In this document: in pieces, positions 10,633 to 21,323 of the stretch
Layout of the letters: every line of letters begins with the position of its first letter
Numbering within the stretch: position 1 is the first letter of the stretch
Source: Tuctoria greenei
Taxonomy: Eukaryota; Streptophyta; Magnoliopsida; Poales; Poaceae
Assembly: GCA_036927565.1 (NCBI GenBank)
Contig: JAYESD010000001.1
Coordinates: 15,252,001 to 15,316,000 of the forward strand
Length of the DNA: 64,000 nt
Direction of reading: 5' to 3'
Notes under the pieces: model-generated
The model's input: the letters and a program-made list of their open reading frames with translations, nothing else
Told to the model about the DNA's origin: nothing
Databases searched by the model: none
Translations under genes and position numbers: made by a program

Positions 10633-11797
10633 TTTCATATTTTTCATTGCATATCTAAAATGAATCAACTCAACAAATTGAAATAAAATTTGGTAGTCAA
10701 GAATTTGCTTAAGCTGAAAATTTGAATACTTTATATTTCAATTCATTACCTTGTTTATGATTCCCATAATTCAATAGGAAAAACACATCATCTAGGTATT
10801 TGACTAGTGTGATATGGTAAAGGAGTTCTTTAGAAATCATCCTTTTGCTTGAAATTGATTTTGACATTTGTAACTATTTGAAGTCTGGAACTTTGCCTAA
10901 ATCTCTCATTGGAAATTTATATACCCACCAAGGCCATATGATATATTCATTGAAAACCACAAGCATATGCCACTTTGCTTTTCATTGAACTTTGTCAAAC
11001 CCGTGACCCAATTGAGTGACATGCATGAACTTTTTGAATTGAAAACTCTTGTGCACTCCATTCATGCAAAAATTCTCACATTGACAATTTGCATCCATCG
11101 ATCACCCATCCGCCAAAAAGAAACTTAATACAATACAAATGAAAGCCTCTCTAAAAATAAAAAGGAGTAGAAGACATGGCTACAAGAAAAAGAAAAAGCA
11201 TCCACTCTTGAAAAAGAGTAAGAGTGCTAAAAAAACAGAGTAGCCATGTTTCATCCTTAAGAGAGAGCAAATTCATGGGAGTTATCACCTCGCCCCTCCA
11301 TTCCATTCATGTGCACAAGAATTTTCTCTTCACTTTGTTCATTGCATATGTCTCTCATAGAATCAAGTTTTTGACTTAGTAACATATGAATTGCAAATGT
11401 GTGCCACATTCATCCCTACCAAGCTCCAGATAGAGCCACTTTTAGTATAGGGACAAGAATTGGCAAAACATGCCATGGTGAGGACTCAAACACTTTGAGA
11501 GATTTGAGAGATTCCTATCGAGAAGGCAAGGGCAAATGTTCCTATGACTTTCAAATATAGCAATTGCCAAATCATTCAGCAGAGAATGGTCCAAGGGAAC
11601 TTCATTCTAACCATTCCACTTTTCAACACCCAAGATTGATGTGGTAGCCACATACACAAAGGGGATCCATGAATTCAGGTATAAGTTGAAATATCTAGTA
11701 TCCTTATTTTCTACCTTATAGCAAATTCATGACAACACTCTAGTTCTACTTGCCTTCACTTGAGGACGAGCAAAGGACTAAGTGTGGGGGAGTTCGT
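10633..11797 (+). other. 3' non-coding region of the Athila/Tat-like element
   Basis: AT-rich, no ORF of note. It ends with ACTTGAGGACGAGCAAAGG then AAGTGTGGGGGAGTTCG, the polypurine-tract context common at the 3' end of plant Athila/Tat Gypsy elements, directly before the LTR at 11798. It contains a nested hairpin at 11174-11249. Confidence 0.65.
11174..11249 (+). repeat. Nested inverted repeat (hairpin) in the 3' non-coding region
   Basis: ACATGGCTAC (11174-11183) pairs perfectly with GTAGCCATGT (11240-11249). Inside it, ACTCTT (11204-11209) can pair with AAGAGT (11214-11219), or CACTCTT with AAGAGTG (11220-11226). The purine-rich arms between are A/G only. Could be an RNA structure near the 3' end of the transcript. 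Confidence 0.6.
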
Positions 11798-13022
11798 TGA
11801 CGGTCCTTAAGTACCATGTTTTGATCGTCAATTCACCTCATAATGTGCATAAAAGAAACACAAAACATAGTGGTAGAGTTATACACTAACCCAATTCCAC
11901 AAGTGTTGGTGTTTATTTCTATGCAGGTGAATTATTACCCAAAATACCAAAACATGCAGGGATGAATCCATGAAAATGGATTTCAACGAATCAGGCGATG
12001 ACACATGGCAACACATGGATCAAATGACCCACAAACAGAAGAATATGAGGAGATCCAACGGTGTTGCACCAATATACATCAAGGGGGCCCACCTGGAAGC
12101 CACCTGGAGGAAGCACTCCCCGAGGGGAGCCTTGACCAGGTCGGCCGAACCAGGGGTTCAACCGGCCTCTTCCTGGCGCCAAACTCGGTCAAATGACACG
12201 TGTTGGCTCCTCCCGACTCCCTGGAGTCAATGGTGACTGATTCGCGTATTAATTGTGGCGGGAACCGACCCTTCTCCACCTATAAATAGACCCCCTCACC
12301 TCACTTCTCACACACACCAAAAGTTAAGAATAGTGCTACACTCCAAAGGTTTAGAGTAGTCCTAGAGGCTACCAAAGTAGAAGGAGAGTGTGGTGAAGAG
12401 TCTAGGAGAAGGAGGCTTGGGCTTGTCAAGTCCCTCTTCTACACTTGTACCCCTACAAAGATTTTACTCAATCAAGTAAGCCTTTGTGAATTCAATACAA
12501 GTTTGATCTCTTATTCTTAGTAGTTTGCACAAGTAGTTGCTTGTGTGTTCACTGCTTTAATTCATTAGAGGCTCTAGTTGTAGCTTTGTGTTCGAAACAA
12601 CTAGAGTAGTGATTTAGAACGTAAGCGTGGTGCTTAGGTTATAAATCATCAGTGGATATCTCGTAGACCCACGGATTGAAGAGGTAGGCAGTAGGTGGTG
12701 ACATCCCTATATGTCCTTCGTAATCCTCCACGTTCGGCTATGCCATAGGCTCTTGGTGGGAGTCGTAATAGTATTGCTAGGAGTAAGCCCATGCCCGAAG
12801 CAAGCATCTACTGCAAACTACCTTGAATTAGGATCAATACTTTGAATTCATCTCTATTCCTTGCCTACCAAACAACTTTGTGTCCTTGGGTGAGCTAGTT
12901 CGAAAGTTTAGCACACACGTTCTTTGGATTTGATACCCTTGGGAATACTCCTTAAGGGGAAGTGCTACAACAGTATTTCCGTGCGCTTGCAGATAACTTT
13001 GTGGTGTTAAGAAATACCAACA
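11798..13022 (+). repeat. 3' LTR of the Athila/Tat-like Gypsy element
   Basis: Begins TGACGGTCCTTAAG after a polypurine tract and ends AATACCAACA. TATAAATA is at 12281-12288. The sequence right of 13022 is minus-strand Tekay integrase, so this element inserted into Tekay-A; its 5' LTR lies left of the window. I cannot separate Athila from Tat without the pol. Confidence 0.75.
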
Positions 13023-15199
13023 GTGGCCCACCAATAACATTTCTTCAAGTCCTTGTAAATCTTCGTACAACCGGGATGAATTGACTATGACGAGTCATGT
13101 GCCTCTTTTAATATTGTCTCTCGAATGTGCTTCACATTTGCATGACAATCCTTTTTCCAAGCCATAAGGTACCATGTTCATCCTCATCAAATTTGAATTC
13201 CGTCCCCTCTTGGGTCCTTTCCTTGATCTCTTGGAGTTCCTCATCCTTTGTCTGACCCTCTCAAATCTCTTGCTCCAAGGTTGGATTTAACTCCATTATC
13301 CCCGTCTCATGCACAAATCCGATATTCAATCGTTCAAACTCCTTACATAACTCGGATGGCAGCTCTCGAACTGTAAGTTGATTACTTACTCCCTTCATAC
13401 TCAAGGCATCAACCACGACATTAGCCTTCCCTAGATGATAGTTTATTCCCACATCATAATCCTTGATGAGCTCCAACCATCTTTGTTGCCTCAAATTCAG
13501 GTCTGTTTGTGTGAGTATGTACTTGAGACTTATGATACGTGTAAATCTCACACCTATGGCCAAGAATATAATGTCTCTAAATATTCAAGGCATGTACCAT
13601 GGCTGCAAGTTCGAGATCATGCATCAGATAATTCTGCTCATGCCTCTTCAATTGTCTCGATGCATAGGCAACCACTTGGCCTTCTTGCATAAGCACGCAT
13701 CCAAGTTCTTATGTCGATGCATCACAATAGATATCAAAACTCTTGCTCATGTCCAGCAATATCAAAACTGGGGCTGTAGTTAACCTTTTCTTCAACTCCC
13801 CAAAACTTTTTTGACAAGCTTGAGTCCATTGAAAAGCCTTCCCCTTCATTAGCAATTCCGTCATTGGCTTGGTTATTTTGGAAAATTCCTTGATGAACCT
13901 ACGGTAATATCTACCCATCCCAAGAAATCTCCTTATTTCCTTCACGTTTTGCGGTGGCTCCCATTTTAGCACGTCTCTCGCTTTTCCGGGGGCGACCTAT
14001 ACTCCTCCTCTCGAGATGATATGGCCTAAAAACGACACATCTTCCAACAAAAATTGGCACTTGCTGAACTTGGCATACAAATGATGCTCCCTCAATTTCT
14101 GCAATGTAAGCCTCAAGTGTTCCTTATGTTCCTCCTTGCTTCTCGAGTAGATCATAATGTCATCAATGAACACCACAACAAACTTATCCAAGTACTCCAT
14201 GAAGAATTTATTAGAGAGGTACATGAAATACGCAGGTGCATTTGTCAATCCAAAAGACATAACGGTGTACTCATAAGATCCATATCGTGTCCGAAAAGCT
14301 GTCTTGGGTATGTCCGATGGTCTAATCTTCATTTGAAAGTATCTCGACCTCAAATCAATCTTGGAGAAGACACAAGAACCCTTCATGTGATCAAATAAGT
14401 CTTCTATGTGTGTCAAGGTGTACTTGTTCTTGATGGTCACCTCATTGAGAGCTCGGTAATCCACACACATCCTTTGTGATCCATCCTTCTTATCCACGAA
14501 AAGAATAAGCGCTCCCCAAGGTGAAGAGCTTGGGCGAATGAAACCTTTCTCTACTTTCTCTTGAATTTGCTTCTTGAGCTCCGCTAACTCCTTAGGAGGC
14601 ATCCTATATGGCCTCTTAGCTATAGGTGCAGTTCCATGTATTAAATCAATAACAAACTAAATGTCACGAACAGGCGGCATACCTGGCAACTCGTCTGGGA
14701 ACACATCCAAAAATTCACACACCACTGGAATCTCCTCAATTGTGGCACCGTCCATGTGATTCAGCTCCAATTGCTTCAGTGCGGTTTAAGATGTTTCAAA
14801 TTCCATGGTGATCCCTTCTTCATTGGTCAACTTCACCGTCTTTGTGGCACATTCAATGACTCCATTGTGCTTCCTCAACCTGTCCATACCAAGTATAATG
14901 TCCAATCCTTGAGATTCTAAAACAATGAGGTTGGCGAAGAAATCTACCCCCCTTATTCTAAGGTTTACTTTTGGACATACTATATTTGTCCTCATCTCTC
15001 CTCTAGTAGACTTAACCAATAGAGTAAACTTCATATGAGAGATAGGCAAACTATAATTGGTAGCATATTTCGATGCAATGAATTAATGCGATGCTCTAGA
15101 ATCAAATAACAAAGTCGCCGGGTTGGAGTTTGCGAGAAACATACCAATCACCACGTCATCCGCTTGTTGAGCATCCTCCGTAGAGACATAGTTCACGTT
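13023..15199 (-). pseudogene. pol: Tekay-A Pol fragment (PR-RT-RNaseH-partial INT)
   Basis: Reading leftwards: an aspartic protease region with a damaged active-site motif (15150-14790). Reverse transcriptase follows (14602-13997; GFIRPSSSPWGA, VDYRALNEVT, FIDDIMIYS), then the RNase H start (13972-13709, ending FDIYCDAST) and the RNase H end (13563-13261, shifted frame). The last part is the N-terminal zinc region of integrase, cut at 13023 by the Athila/Tat-like LTR. Several in-frame stops and one frameshift make it non-functional. It is in the same frame as gag, as in chromoviruses with a fused gag-pol. Confidence 0.88.
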
Positions 15200-16366
15200 G
15201 CCACGAGCAAAATTCTGCTGTCAACGGTTCCCTTGCGGTTGTCTTCCATTGGGTCTTGGGTTTTATCTTTGAGCATTGCTTCCTTGGCCAAGGCGTGACT
15301 TAGGACATTGATGTGCAAAATGTCCTGCTTCTCCACATGTATAGCACTTCCGAACTGCACTAGAATTATTTGGATGAGTTTGACTCTGAACATTTGCACC
15401 AGGGAGGTTGGCACGAGGTGCAAAAGGCATTGGGGGCCTAGGTGCTTGCATGACAGGGCATTCCTGCACAAACTGAGTTGGACGCGGTGCATAACCAGGG
15501 CGCTGAACATGAGCAGAAGAGCTTTAATAAGGCACATTAAGTGGTGCAAAGCGAGAGCGCACAATACATCCTTGTTGTTGTCCTTGGTAAGGCGCCTTCC
15601 TCTTGGTGTCTTTCTCCATCTCACGAACTTTGTTCTCCATAACAATTGCTTTCTACACAAGCTTCTGAAAGATAGCATAATCACAGTTAAGCAATTGCAC
15701 TTGGATTTAATTGTTCAAGCCCCTAATAAACAAGTATTGCTTCCGGCTATCCCAGCTCACATCCTCAGGTGCATACCTTGAGAGTTGAGTGAATTTATTG
15801 AGATATTCACCCACACTCGATCTTCCTTGCCACAAATTCTCAAACTCTTGCCTCTTCAAGATCATAACACCTACTGGCACATAATGTGAATGGAAAATCT
15901 CCTTGAATTCAGCCCAAGTAATTCTCTCTTGGTTCTCATGAGCACTGCATAGTGAATCCCACCAATCGGCAGCTGCTCCAACAAGTTCATGAGATGCGAA
16001 TAACATCTTCTCCCGGTCACTACATTGGACTATTGCAAGTTTCTTCTCCACGGACATGAGCCAATCATCGGCATCCATAGGGTCAACAGCTTGAGCAAAA
16101 GTCGGTGGCCTAGTCCTCATGAATTCTCCCAACCGAATATGAGGAGGTGGGGGTGGCGGTGGAGGCATGTGGGACTGATTGTTGTTGTTGCCAGCCTACA
16201 GCTGTCCCATAGTCTGTATCATGGTCCGCATGAGCTGGTTTTGCATCAGCAATAGCTGCTCAAGGTTGATAGCTCCCTAGGCAGGTCCTTGTCCATTGTT
16301 GTTCTAAGGTGCTCCATTGTTCTCCTCCTAATCATTGACGTCCCTTTGGTTGCGGGTCCTCACCAT
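15200..16366 (-). pseudogene. gag: Tekay-A Gag, degenerate
   Basis: ATG at complement 16364-16366. Proline run, then a Gypsy Gag domain (GEFMRTRPPTFAQAVDPMDA, ADWWDSL, VGEYLNKFTQLSRYAPED) at 16168-15707, and a CCHC knuckle (CYTCGEAGHFAHQC) within 15469-15263. Multiple in-frame stops. About 250 bp of leader (16367-16620) separates it from the primer site; nothing else is seen there. Confidence 0.85.
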
Positions 16367-16620
16367 CTAAAGAAAAGCAAGAGTTAAGAATTTAAAAAAT
16401 GTCCCCAACTATATGCATCAAGGGATATGAAACTAAACAACTACCTATACTAGCCTATGTGGACATGGCAATGCTAAAGCATCCCAAAATCCTCTACTAA
16501 GCACACAAGCAGCAAAACAAAGCAAATAGCACACCAAGCAAAAACACATTGCTTCCTGAGTGCTCATATGTGCTCTAAAGTGTCCATTCTATCTAGGTTG
16601 CGTCCTACGGTCAACCTGTG

Positions 16621-16635
16621 GTTCTGATTCCAATT
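16621..16635 (-). other. Tekay-A primer binding site, mutated
   Basis: The minus strand reads AATTGGAATCAGAAC right after the LTR. It is an initiator-Met tRNA site with changes compared with Tekay-D (GATTGGTATCAGAGCC). Confidence 0.75.
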
Positions 16636-18787
16636 TGTCACACCCGGTTCCGAAAATGAACTAAGTGAACGCATATGTGTGCCCAGGACGTTCAACACAC
16701 ATACATGAGTGCATTCACAAAAAGATATACTGAAAATTACCATAGAACAAAATTAATTAACCACTTTTATTACAGAATTCATAATAATCCTCAAATACAA
16801 GCTCTAATGAATATTAACAACAAGTTTGAACTAATGCAATAGAAACTAATTAAGAAAACTAAGCAAATAAGCAAAAAGGTATATGGCAGCTCCAATCAAC
16901 ACCACAGGCAAAGTTGACGGCAGATACAACCTAGGACTCCGCATTATCACCATTATACTCTCAATCCTGACCTGCAACTGTTGGTGGGGGAATTGTTACA
17001 TGTCGTACTCAGCAAGTGTGGAATGTATGACATGTAGATGATTCAAATGACGATATAGTAATGGATGCTGCTAAAAAGTACATTAAAACATTTGAAAAGC
17101 ATTATATTATATGTATTTGAAGTAAACCCATCATAAACCATAATTAAGAACATAGTACGAGTCTATATTCCATGTCCATCACCATTATACCAGATTTCTC
17201 ATTACATTATCCATATCCATTGCCATAAACCATAATACTATCCCATAACCACTATCAACCATATTATCAATCGTAACCATATCACCTACCAAAACCATAA
17301 CCAAGGTATCCCAAATCCCAAGTTTCCCTCTAATCATAGAAGTTGTCCAGGTGCTCGTAACCGGGAGCACAGCTATCATGATAGTTTTAATACTCTGCAG
17401 AGTTTGTACCACTTTACCCACATGTTTGTGATTTCATCACCCGTCGGCAACTAGAGGAAACCTCCATTACATCAAAACAGTACCATAGGTATATGGCCAA
17501 GAGATCACAAAATAGCCTTTACAAAGGGACTACTAGCATGTACGAACCCACTAAGGTTTCACCGGTGGTGATGCCTCCAACTGTGCACATCTTCAACCAA
17601 GGCCCCCCTCTTCTGCCATTCGGATCCCAGGCAGTCCCGCCAACCATAGCCAAACCCAATCTGACTCCACTTCCCCAGTGCGCCAAACGATCCATGCAAT
17701 ACTAGCAATACCCTAATTAATCAGCTATGTCGCACCCATACTTGGCCTCGTGGTGGCAATGTTGTCCTGGCTTATTCTCGCATGAACCAGTCCTTAGATC
17801 TAAAGCAAGCAAACCACCATGACATCCAACCCAATCCACATACCATGCTTCCTTAGATCACCCATTACCATATCATATTGACCAGTTCATATTAACCATA
17901 ATCTCATTAATGCATAATTAAATATGTAGTGTTGTTCTCCCATCCCAATTAATTAAGCGATGCAAAAAGGTAAAAAGCCCTTCCCGACTCTCTACCATAT
18001 ATTCCAGGTGACAAGGGTGGTTAAACAAAGCTAGTAAACTTCCTATCATAGGATTTCCCATCAAATTGACACAAGCATGGAGTTTTGCAGACAAAACATT
18101 TATTTATAAAACATGATCAATATGTTTAAGGACACTTGCCTTGCTCTTGGGCTTGATTAGGATCAAAGACTTCAAATTCCTGGTGCTGGAGGTCCTCCGC
18201 AGCACTCCCTAGCGCAAATCCGTCTAAACCACGCAATAAACATACAAGACAAGAATTACAATCAATAAGTGCACATATATTACTCAATATGTCATGACAT
18301 GCATGATTAATGTAAATACAAAGCAAAACTAATTAATGAGTCGTTAATGATGTTTACTAACAAGTTCTAATAGCTTTTAACAAGGTTATACTGGTTTGGA
18401 ATTGATTCGATCCAATTTATATTTAATTCAGCAGGAAACAAATCGCAAAATCGGACTAGTCCGTCCGTCACAGGAACAACGAACTAGGGTTTTATAGATC
18501 AACGTGAATTTGGAGAAACAAGGTTGGATTCACGTGAGAAAAAGGATGTAGAAGGTGTATCAAGTCTTTAGAACTCCAATGAATCAAGGGTTTTGGAGAC
18601 AACACTTGGATCTATACGATCTAGGGTTGATGAAGAACTTGAAGGTGAATTGATAATGAAGAATGAAAACTTGGAGATCTTGATCACTTGATCCGCTTTT
18701 GTTTCCTCCTCTTCTTCTTCTTGCTCGGGATCTCCTTCTCCCTCCTTTGTGGCGGCTCTCCACGAACTAGGGTTTGGTGGTCTTCAA
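16636..18787 (-). repeat. Tekay-A 5' LTR, downstream (R-U5) part
   Basis: Matches the plus-strand Tekay-D LTR in reverse, ending TGTCACA-like at 16636. It is cut at 18787 by the gag-only element, with ttcaa (18783-18787) duplicated at 48219-48223. A single CGGACTAGTCCG lies at 18452-18463, at the place where Tekay-D has a site pair (55626/55645). The two parts together are about 2.86 kb, close to the 2.80 kb of the Tekay-D LTR. Confidence 0.88.
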
Positions 18788-19691
18788 TGATAAGAAAAAG
18801 GATGAGGCCCAATCTTCCGAAAGGTAATGGATAAGTCAATTGATGGAGATCTCGACGTTGATGATTCGAGGCTCTCGAGCAGAACACGATAAACTCATGC
18901 AATCACTACACCACCGCTCCGTTGGTTATCAACCGTGCTTCACACGATTGACCTCGCCAAGAAGGCTAATCCATGCAAGTGCAACCCAGAACACAAGAAA
19001 GAACATAGAAGAAGCAATCTGAATTGCTAAGTTGGGGTTTCACAAACCGTAAACGGCGATATTATTAATCCAAGCAAAACCCAATTGTTTATGGCGGCTA
19101 CTATGGAGTATATATAGGTTGGAGGACGTCCAAGGGAATTTTGGGATCGTGACCTAACCCTAAGACACGAAAATAAGTGACTTAGACTTGATACAAGGCC
19201 CAATGGCCCAATACGGTTGCGCAGCACCCTGGTAGATTCTGTACTCAATATTGTTTCGACAATTCCCGTCGTCTCCCAAGGAATTCTGACATGGAACCAG
19301 CGCCACTGGAAAGGTTATCCCCTCCTCTTTCCGTGCATATGTAGAATGTCCAAAACGGAGTTCGTATGCGTCCTGGGCGTCCATTTTAGTGCGTAGTGCT
19401 CCTGGACTCCGAGTTGGACACGATTTTGAGTTGGGGTCAGTTTCCATCTTCTTTGAACGTAATATTTGGTCCTCCATGCCCCTAATCCTTCCTCCAATTA
19501 CTTCTTGAAATTCTATACAGATCCTAATCACAATTAAGTCATTAGGTAGCAATATATTCTCAAAAATATATAAGGAAACATATAAGAACGAGCTCACCTC
19601 TGAAGTTAATTGGTGTGTGTGAATTCTATTGATTGCATCTTGTATGTTGAATGGAGTGTTGTGTATATCTATATGAGTGATGTACTCATCA
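18788..19691 (-). repeat. 3' LTR of the gag-only element
   Basis: On the minus strand it runs TGATGAGTACATCAC...CTTTTTCTTATCA. It is followed upstream (19692-19698) by the start of a purine-rich tract that Tat-A split; the tract continues at 44546. It pairs with the LTR at 47309-48218. Confidence 0.88.
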
Positions 19692-19698
19692 TCCTCCC

Positions 19699-20776
19699 TG
19701 TCGAAGGTCGTAAACGACACTTCCCCCGGACCTACTTAGAGAGCAGCCCGCGGAGGTTCTTTGGATTCACGAGGGCTAGTCCCAGGAGATCGAACACAGC
19801 AGAATGATGGACACAGGGGATTTACGTGGTTCGGGCCGCCGGAGCGTAATACCCTACATCCACGGGAGTGTTGTGTATTGCCTTGCTTAAGCGTGTATGA
19901 GCCTTGGTCTAATTTTTTGTCCGTCCCCGGTGAAGGTCGTCTGCAGAGCCCTTTTATAGTTCAAGGACTCTGTGGTCACAAGCTGGGTCCCAGTACCCGA
20001 CAGGTGGTCCTGGGGAGAGCCAAATCCTATACAAGATCTAGGATTAATTGCTATCTACTTCCCTTTGTCAGGGGAGTCAATGCGCCGTCCCGTCGCGTCG
20101 TGCGCCAGGGCTACACATAGTTGGTGATGATGGCGGGGCACGTCTCATCCGTCTTGTCCTCGCGGCCCATTCGTCCGTCTTGGACAAGACAGGACACTGG
20201 AGCCTTGACTTTCGTAAGCGCGGCTCAGCCTGCCTGGGGAAGGCGCGTGTACTTAATGCCTGTCTAAGCAGCGCACGCATTCCTTTACTGCGGCTTCCTA
20301 CCACACTGAGTTGGGCGTCCGCCACGTGGTTACGCCGGAGCATGCCTCTGCGGGAAGTAAAGCACTTGACGGAACAGGCCACGTGGCGCATTCGAAACCC
20401 ACCCCTATGGAGGGGTGGAGGCTCAGCCCTGCAAGCCACGTGGTAGCTCTGGTGCCTTTCCCTGCGCGGGCGCGGACTTGGCCCTGAGGTCCCGAATGGC
20501 CACGTGGCGGCTCCGGAGCCCTCCTCAGCGGGGAGGTGGACTTGGCCCTGAGGTCCCGAATGGCCACGTGGCGGCTCCGGAGCCCTCCTCAGCGGGGAGG
20601 CGTGGGCTTGGCCCTGCCGGCCACGTGGCAGCTTGGGAGCCTCCACCGAGCGGGAGGTAGGATCGGGTCCTTCCCTCCCCTACGTGGCAGCCTTGGATTC
20701 GGCTTCTTTGGCAGAGACGGAGTACTTAGCAGTTTTCTCCTGTGCGCAGGGGTACCCGATCTGCAGGGTACCGACA
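19699..20776 (-). repeat. Tat-A 3' LTR
   Basis: The plus strand reads TGTCGAAGG...GGTACCGACA. TATA box on the minus strand at 19951-19958. U3 contains a G-box array and a 64-bp tandem repeat (about 20480-20610). The purine-rich tract GGCTCGGGGGCCAC (minus strand, 20777-20790) abuts the LTR start. Confidence 0.92.
20322..20690 (-). promoter_or_regulatory. G-box array in Tat-A LTR U3
   Basis: CCACGTGG occurs at 20322, 20379, 20436, 20500, 20564 and 20621, with a related TACGTGG at 20681, so spacing is 57-64 bp. CACGTG is the plant G-box bound by bZIP/bHLH factors. On the minus strand the array lies upstream of the TATA box at 19951-19958. In the 5' LTR copy some sites read CCACATGG or CCATGTGG, as expected from loss of methylated CG. 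Confidence 0.75.
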
Positions 20777-21189
20777 GTGGCCCCCGAGCCTACCTCGGGA
20801 GAGTCGTCGATACCGCAGGTGGGGTCTTCTCCCTTTTCTTCCCATGCAACTCTTCCGATTCCGCTTCACGGCAGTTCCCCATGCGACACGCCCCTGCCGT
20901 TGAGGCGACGTGTCTCCATCCGGTAAGCGAAGGTGCTGAACAGGCGCCGCGCGACGTGACTCCTGCCTTCAATCGTGCTTTAACTGCGGTGGTTCCCAAG
21001 GTGGCTCCTGCACTTCCGCTACATTTGCCCTTTCGGAAACCGCCGAGTTACCTCCCGCACAGCTAGCTGCCCGGCTCGCCTTCTTTGTCGAGCGACCCGA
21101 GCCCTAATGTCATTGCCCATACGGGTTCATTACTCTTCTACTGGGGCTGCGGCAATCCATACTTTTGCGCCTGTTGGCCTGCAGGGGTG

Positions 21190-21198
21190 CATAAAAAG
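21190..21198 (+). promoter_or_regulatory. Candidate TATA box of the Tat-A antisense gene
   Basis: CATAAAAAG about 130 bp upstream of the antisense gene's ATG at 21324. It lies on the strand opposite to the retrotransposon's own transcript and outside the LTR. Core promoter role inferred from position only. Confidence 0.4.
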
Positions 21199-21323
21199 AG
21201 AACTTTCCCCCTAAGGGTTCTTTCTCCCGCCTCTGCATCCCTGCGCTCGTGTTTCCGCCTCAAGCCCAGTTCTTGCGCTCTAGTTCCCAGTCTCCCCGTC
21301 CAGAGCTTCCAACCTCAGCCCTC

